From assembly GCA_022925895.1 (NCBI GenBank), contig JAKSYS010000077.1, forward strand, positions 126,001 to 137,763: DNA of 11,763 nt, given 5' to 3'. Each line of letters opens with the position of its first letter. Position 1 is the first letter of the stretch. A program made the translations under genes and the position numbers. Below, in pieces: positions 8,057 to 11,763 of this stretch. Below the pieces are notes generated by a model. The model made no database searches. It had not been told where the DNA came from and saw only the letters and a program-made list of their open reading frames with translations. The DNA is from Fragilaria crotonensis. Its lineage: Eukaryota; Bacillariophyta; Fragilariophyceae; Fragilariales; Fragilariaceae.

Positions 8057-8907
8057 ATGAAGGAGGCACACTTTCCGGGAGATCCTCGCTTTTCTGGATG
8101 GATCTCACCCAGTAGTGAGGACACTTCTGCGCTGTCAACAAATGCTTGGTTAAGCACGTTGCTGTTGGACTGTATATTGCAGCGATCTGTCCCTCCCCAG
8201 GAGGTAATTTCCACGAATGCATCTCACATTGGAAGCCTTGGCACCTATGAGTACTTCAATTCATGTAATGACTTGATCAATGATAATCCAGAACTCGTGG
8301 AAGACGAGACGACGAAAGGACGTAAACTTGCTCGTAGTCGGAACGTCGCTCGTATTCGGCAACAAATGAAAGCTTGTTTTGGATCGGCGCGTACTCTCAA
8401 CAGGCTGCTTATCCCGATTGTGTTGGAAATCATTTTTGTGCTATGCCTGGACTGTTCGATCTCGACGCCGGAGTTCGTAAATGACATGACGTTTTATGAT
8501 TCCCTGGTACGCCGCACACGTCAGGTTCACCCCGATGTCCTACGCATCGTAAAGGTTGTGAATTTATTCATTCACAATTTCATTCTACACGAGAAGAAAC
8601 ATGCACACCTAAGGGAAAGTGACGCGGCGCTGATTGGCAGGGTGCATTATTGCGATTGTCCCATCCAGAAAAATGGGTTTGACTGCGGCTTGTTTGCAGT
8701 GGGTGTTGTATTACACCTCATCGAGGGCATTGATGTCACGAGAGAAACGTTTGGCAACAAGACGTCACCAAACTGCGAAGTAGGCTGGTGACAGTATTTG
8801 GGGGGGATGGTGCTGACTTGGGAACAACAAGTCAGGTTGTGCGCGATTGCTTTCCGCGGTTGCGCGGAAGTAGCATCTTAGAGTTTCGGGCTGGAGGTAG
8901 TTCATAA
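8057..8907 (+). CDS. Ulp1-like cysteine protease (C48 family), frameshifted
   Basis: Ulp1/SENP-type proteases cleave SUMO or SUMO-like tags with a His-Asp-Cys triad. Visible here: an N-terminal NAWLSTLLLDCIL helix (about residues 28-41) like the start of C48 domains; a Ser/Asp-rich linker with KGRKLARSRNVARIRQQ; then LLIPIV followed by the His region. In the main frame that His is lost, but the next frame reads GNHFCAM with His at 8431-8433, so two compensating one-base indels appear to scramble a few residues. MTFYDSL gives the Asp (8498-8500). CPIQKNGFDCGLFAVG gives the oxyanion Gln (8666-8668) and the catalytic Cys (8684-8686) within DCG. The main frame stops at 8791, but the reading DVTKLRSRLVTVFGG and SQVVRDCFPRLRGSSILEF continues the protein to 8907 after a one-base shift near 8757. 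The ATG at 8057 is preceded by an in-frame stop. C48 genes carried by MULEs are known in plants (Kaonashi-type elements). Confidence 0.8.
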
Positions 8908-8911
8908 AGAA

Positions 8912-11197
8912 CCGAAGAAGGAACGAAGGCACAGTTCCGACAGTGATGTGAGCGCTGCTGTCTTGGTGTTGACGACGCTGCAGGCTGAGGCAGATCGTCC
9001 TGCCAGGGTGGGCAAGCTCTTGTTGGCAAACAACAGACAGAGCGCAGGCGAGGATAGAGAGAGGACTGAGAATCACAACAACGACGACGATGACGACGAC
9101 GACGACGACAAGGTTGAGTTAGTAGACGATGATGATGACGAGTATGTCACCTGCGACAGCAGTGACGAGTCCAGTGTGCAGTCCGATGGCAAGGAGAAGC
9201 ACGACCACAGCGTCGGCACTTCCACGCTCACAGCAGAGGAACAAGTCGAAGGAAAGCAGGGAAGTTCGGTAGCTACAAAGTCACAGGATTATGTATTGTA
9301 TGATATCCTTGGTGATGCGAACATTGACTGCTTCTCAACCTTGGAGGAGGTAGAACCGTTCATCGAAAAGTATGAGGTCAGATCGAAATCGTTTAAGAGT
9401 GCAACGTTCCATTAGCGACCGTTTCAAACAATATCAATGTATGGAGCACGTCGACTGTCCGTTTCGTGTATTGATATCCAGGCGGCGATCCGACCTGATG
9501 TTCTGCGTCCGAAAGATTACAGGTGTGCACAGTGAGGTGTGCCGACCTAAACAGGCAGCTGATGGGAGGAAGTGGAAGAAGAGGCGAAACGCAGAGCTTG
9601 ATGATGTTATCGATCAGATTGTTCGCACAAAGAAGGAGAGCCAACACCGGCAGATGTCGTGAAGACAGCTGCAACGAAGTCGGGAGTTGTCATTTCATAC
9701 ATGACAGCGTACAGGGCGCTGCGCTTTCAAACTAGTAGCGTTAGAAATGCTGTCGTGAAAACTTCCAAATGATCATTCCATTTTTGGAGGGCTTGAACAA
9801 AAGTAATCCAGGTTCTGTGATTGGGTATACTAGGGATGAGGAAAAGAGACTTGTCGATCTTCACGTATTTCCCGGTATCATGAACGGGTGCTCAAGTTTG
9901 TTCGGCCGGTGGTGTCCTTGGATGCTACACATCTGAGGAGCGAACACAAGGAACTCTGTACATGGCATCGGTTCTCAGTGGGTGCAATGACATCTTCCCA
10001 TTGGGTTTATGATATGCGCCGGAACGAGGATGGAGCGACGTGGAAGAAGATGCTTGAATTGTTGAAGAAGGCATGTCCAATAATTGATGATCAGGGATAC
10101 GGCGACAGTGACACGGATGGTGTTGTTAGGCCACCGTTTCTTTTCATTTCAGACAGAGACAAAGGTCTGAAGGAGGCATTGAAAGCGGTGTTCCCAAATA
10201 AGTACGAGATGAGCTGTGCTAGACACATCCAGGCAAATGTGACGCAGAAGTATGGAAAGCAGTGTGCAAAGTTTGTCTGTTCCATAGCTAAGTCATTCTC
10301 GACACGAAATGCGAGCCTGTTGCTAGATGAGATTCAAAGGTGAAGCCAGAGGCCGCCACATATTTGGAAAGCATAACCGCCGGTGTTCTGTGGCGGAGTA
10401 CTCAGTGGTATTCAGATTCACCGTCACCGTCACCTGCTCAGTTGCCTCCACGGTATGGAATTGTAACTTCGAACACCTCCGAGTCGGCAAACAGTATGTT
10501 ATCAGAAGCAAGGAATCTTGGATGGCTGGAGGCTGTGAACAAAATTCTTGACATAATGACGACGAGAGTGTGTACTTGCCGAAGGAAGTATGCTTCGCGA
10601 GATGGATCGGAGGTGGTGCCTAGAGTTGCCCAGATTCTGAAGCGTAGGTGGGATGCCGCTGCGTCTATGACTGTCGATGAGATTGAGGTGGGGTGTGGTG
10701 ACTTCAAGGTGGTGGAACCAATATCAATTGTGGATGAAAATGGCGATGACAATGTGCAACGGATGGCACGATCCTACGGTGATCCAGACCGTGTCCTTGT
10801 GGTCAAGCCATATTTGGAGTGGTGCAGCTGTGGAGTATGGCAGGACTTCCTTTACCCATGTCGGCATGCATGTGCAGTGTTCAGGAAATGGGAGGAAAAA
10901 GAATTCAATTATGTTCTGCGAAGTTTAGTCCATCCGTTCTACACATTTGAGTTCGTGCACAACACTTTCAAGAAGAACGTTTTCCCTGTGTGCTTGGAAA
11001 CAACTGTATATGATGGTGAAACTAAGGAACCCGACATGCCAAAACGGCAATCTGGACGACCAAAAACAAAACGAATTCGCAAACGCAGTAAGTTCATTGT
11101 AGCTGAGGATTCTCCTGTCAAATGTTCTGTTTGTGGAAAGAGAGGGCACAACCGAAGAACTTGTCCTAATGTAGTTGGTAACAATGACAATAAGTAG
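8912..11197 (+). CDS. Mutator-like (MULE) transposase, frameshifted
   Basis: DDE transposase that would cut and rejoin the element at its TIRs. Parts in order: a Ser/Asp-rich basic leader; an Asp run (9083-9109) in an acidic linker; DCFSTLEEVEPFIEKYEVRS; a CCHC finger (Cys 9438, Cys 9456, His 9528, Cys 9540) within YQCMEHVDCPFRVL; TPADVVKTAATKSGVVISYM; FQMIIPFLEGLNKSNPGSVI; the MULE core with VVSLDATHL (Asp 9921), ISDRDKGLK (Asp 10152) and the CxxH signature SCARHIQ (10215-10226); YGIVTSNTSESANSML; a SWIM finger CxCx9CxH (10823, 10829, 10859, 10865); GRPKTKRIRKRSK; and a C-terminal zinc knuckle CSVCGKRGHNRRTC (11123-11164). The third acidic catalytic residue is not assigned. The frame changes near 9400, 9640, 9760, 9880 and 10340, but protein sense continues across each break. 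No ATG occurs in the first open frame (to 9415), and the frame is open upstream only to 8881, so the real start may lie in the Ulp1 gene. About 760 codons in all. Confidence 0.88.
9083..9109 (+). repeat. GAC/GAT triplet run encoding polyaspartate
   Basis: Nine consecutive Asp codons, with a second Asp-rich run at about 9125-9140. The run lies in the acidic linker between the protease and the transposase domains. Such tracts are prone to length change. Confidence 0.8.
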
Positions 11198-11264
11198 AAG
11201 AAACGAGAAGTGTTGCCGACATTCGCCATGATGAGATCATTGTTCACAGATGATTGGAAATTTA

Positions 11265-11763
11265 CGTCAATCGGTTGTTTGTGGTAAAGTACTGTCACGC
11301 AGATTGTGTATGGGAGTACTGTTGAACTCAGATTTGGTGGAGTTTTGTCAACCATATCGATGAAGATGGAGTTGCTCTTTTGAAACAAAACAGCGACAAG
11401 AAGAATTATGACCGCACTTATGGTATGATAATTGATTAACAAACGACACATGTGAAGTGAGTGATGATGATGTTCGTTGCGTATGTATGACATGGTGGAG
11501 CGATGAGTGTCGACAATCTTGGAGGATTGTTACGAGACGGTGTACCATGTTGTCCGTGGATGCGGAGCATGGCAGGCGACAAAAGCGTGATATTGTAAAA
11601 GAGGGCAAAATAATGCGTGATATTGTAAATGTATCTTTTCAAATGCGTGATATTGTAAATTACAATTGCAAATGTAGTATATAGTAAAATACGAATTTGT
11701 GGATAGTAAGTCATTGTACTATATTGCAAAGTGGCAAAACAATGCGTGATATTGTAATTTCCC
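11265..11763 (-). repeat. Right terminal inverted repeat (about 500 bp)
   Basis: Reverse complement of 4289-4788, starting at CCC on the last bases of the window. It begins about 68 bp after the transposase stop codon. Differences from the left TIR are mostly single substitutions plus a few short indels, so the two ends have diverged slightly and the insertion is not brand new, or the ends were never identical. Confidence 0.92.
11584..11757 (-). promoter_or_regulatory. Four subterminal motif copies, likely transposase sites (right)
   Basis: Reading inward from the right end, TTACAATATCACGCAT lies at 11757-11742, 11658-11643 and 11628-11613, and the shorter TTACAATATCACGCT at 11598-11584. Spacing is 99, 30 and 30 bp, matching the left end. 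The fourth right copy keeps the consensus A where the left copy has T. Confidence 0.6.

Larger units (their letters stand above)
4288..11763. mobile_element. Complete Mutator-like element (MULE), about 7.5 kb
   Basis: Both ends share long inverted repeats that start GGGAAATTACAATATCACGC, and a MULE transposase lies inside. That is the defining architecture of a Mutator-superfamily DNA transposon. Gene order from left to right: a minus-strand dioxygenase-like gene running toward the left end, a divergent promoter region, then an Ulp1-like protease and the transposase running toward the right end. The first base may be 4288 or 4289, because the left end reads GGGGAAATT and the window stops after CCC on the right. 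MULEs usually make 9-bp target duplications; the left candidate is TTAATTTAT (4279-4287), and the right partner lies just outside the window. Confidence 0.9.

Noticed and set aside
7929-8222. Minus-strand open frame of 97 codons opposite the protease start
   Set aside because: It overlaps the protease N-terminus on the other strand, shows no motif, and is better explained as a shadow.
9398-9414. A 17-base GT...AG segment as a tiny intron at the first transposase frame break
   Set aside because: Removing 17 bases does not restore the downstream frame, which needs a one-base (mod 3) change, so a simple indel fits better.
11348-11729. Minus-strand open frames in the right TIR
   Set aside because: Same reason: translations of the inverted repeat, including the repeated ITISRI-type readings from the subterminal motif.

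Overview
The window looks like eukaryotic nuclear DNA, probably from a microalga or other protist. It is repeat-rich and intergenic in style, has no operon structure, and carries eukaryote-type Mutator-like (MULE) transposase, Ulp1-type protease and 2-oxoglutarate-oxygenase-like sequences. Palindromic motifs of the type TACTCCGTA / TACTCGGAGTA are scattered through the repeats. I cannot name the organism; a diatom-like alga is only a guess.

Layout. Positions 1-2770 hold old, decayed sequence. This includes a plus-strand fragment of a MULE transposase (about 480-1330) that keeps a SWIM-like zinc finger but has lost its metal-binding His, and a broken minus-strand coding remnant (about 1540-2356). 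Positions 2774-4287 are a nest of repeats: an inverted pair of 86-bp repeats, a 0.7-kb inverted-repeat-bounded element (3068-3764) filled with 31-bp units built on a 20-bp palindrome, and a roughly 0.3-kb tandem duplication. A short minus-strand coding fragment (2858-3067) is trapped between two of these repeats.

Positions 4288/4289 to 11763 are a complete, end-to-end MULE of about 7.5 kb, inserted into the second copy of the tandem duplication. It has terminal inverted repeats of about 500 bp (4289-4788 and 11265-11763), each carrying four copies of a 15-16 bp motif at matched spacing. Inside are two divergent coding blocks. The minus-strand block (about 7269 to 4931) encodes a protein with a nuclear-localisation-like basic stretch, a long unrecognised middle, a C-terminal domain that reads like an Fe(II)/2-oxoglutarate dioxygenase (HxD and a distal His), and an acidic tail. 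The plus-strand block encodes an Ulp1/C48 cysteine protease (8057-8907) followed closely, and possibly fused, to the MULE transposase (about 8912-11197), which has an N-terminal CCHC finger, a DDE-type MULE core, a SWIM finger and a CCHC zinc knuckle. The roughly 0.8-kb gap between the blocks looks like a divergent promoter and holds three copies of a 14-bp motif.

How the parts may work together (inference): the transposase binds the repeated motifs in the long TIRs and mobilises the element. The Ulp1-like protease may process SUMO or the polyprotein. The dioxygenase-like protein is a candidate base-demethylase or anti-silencing factor. All three genes are broken by about a dozen single-base frameshifts but have no clear substitution-type stop codon. 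That pattern suggests either a recently active element or uncorrected indels in a long-read assembly.
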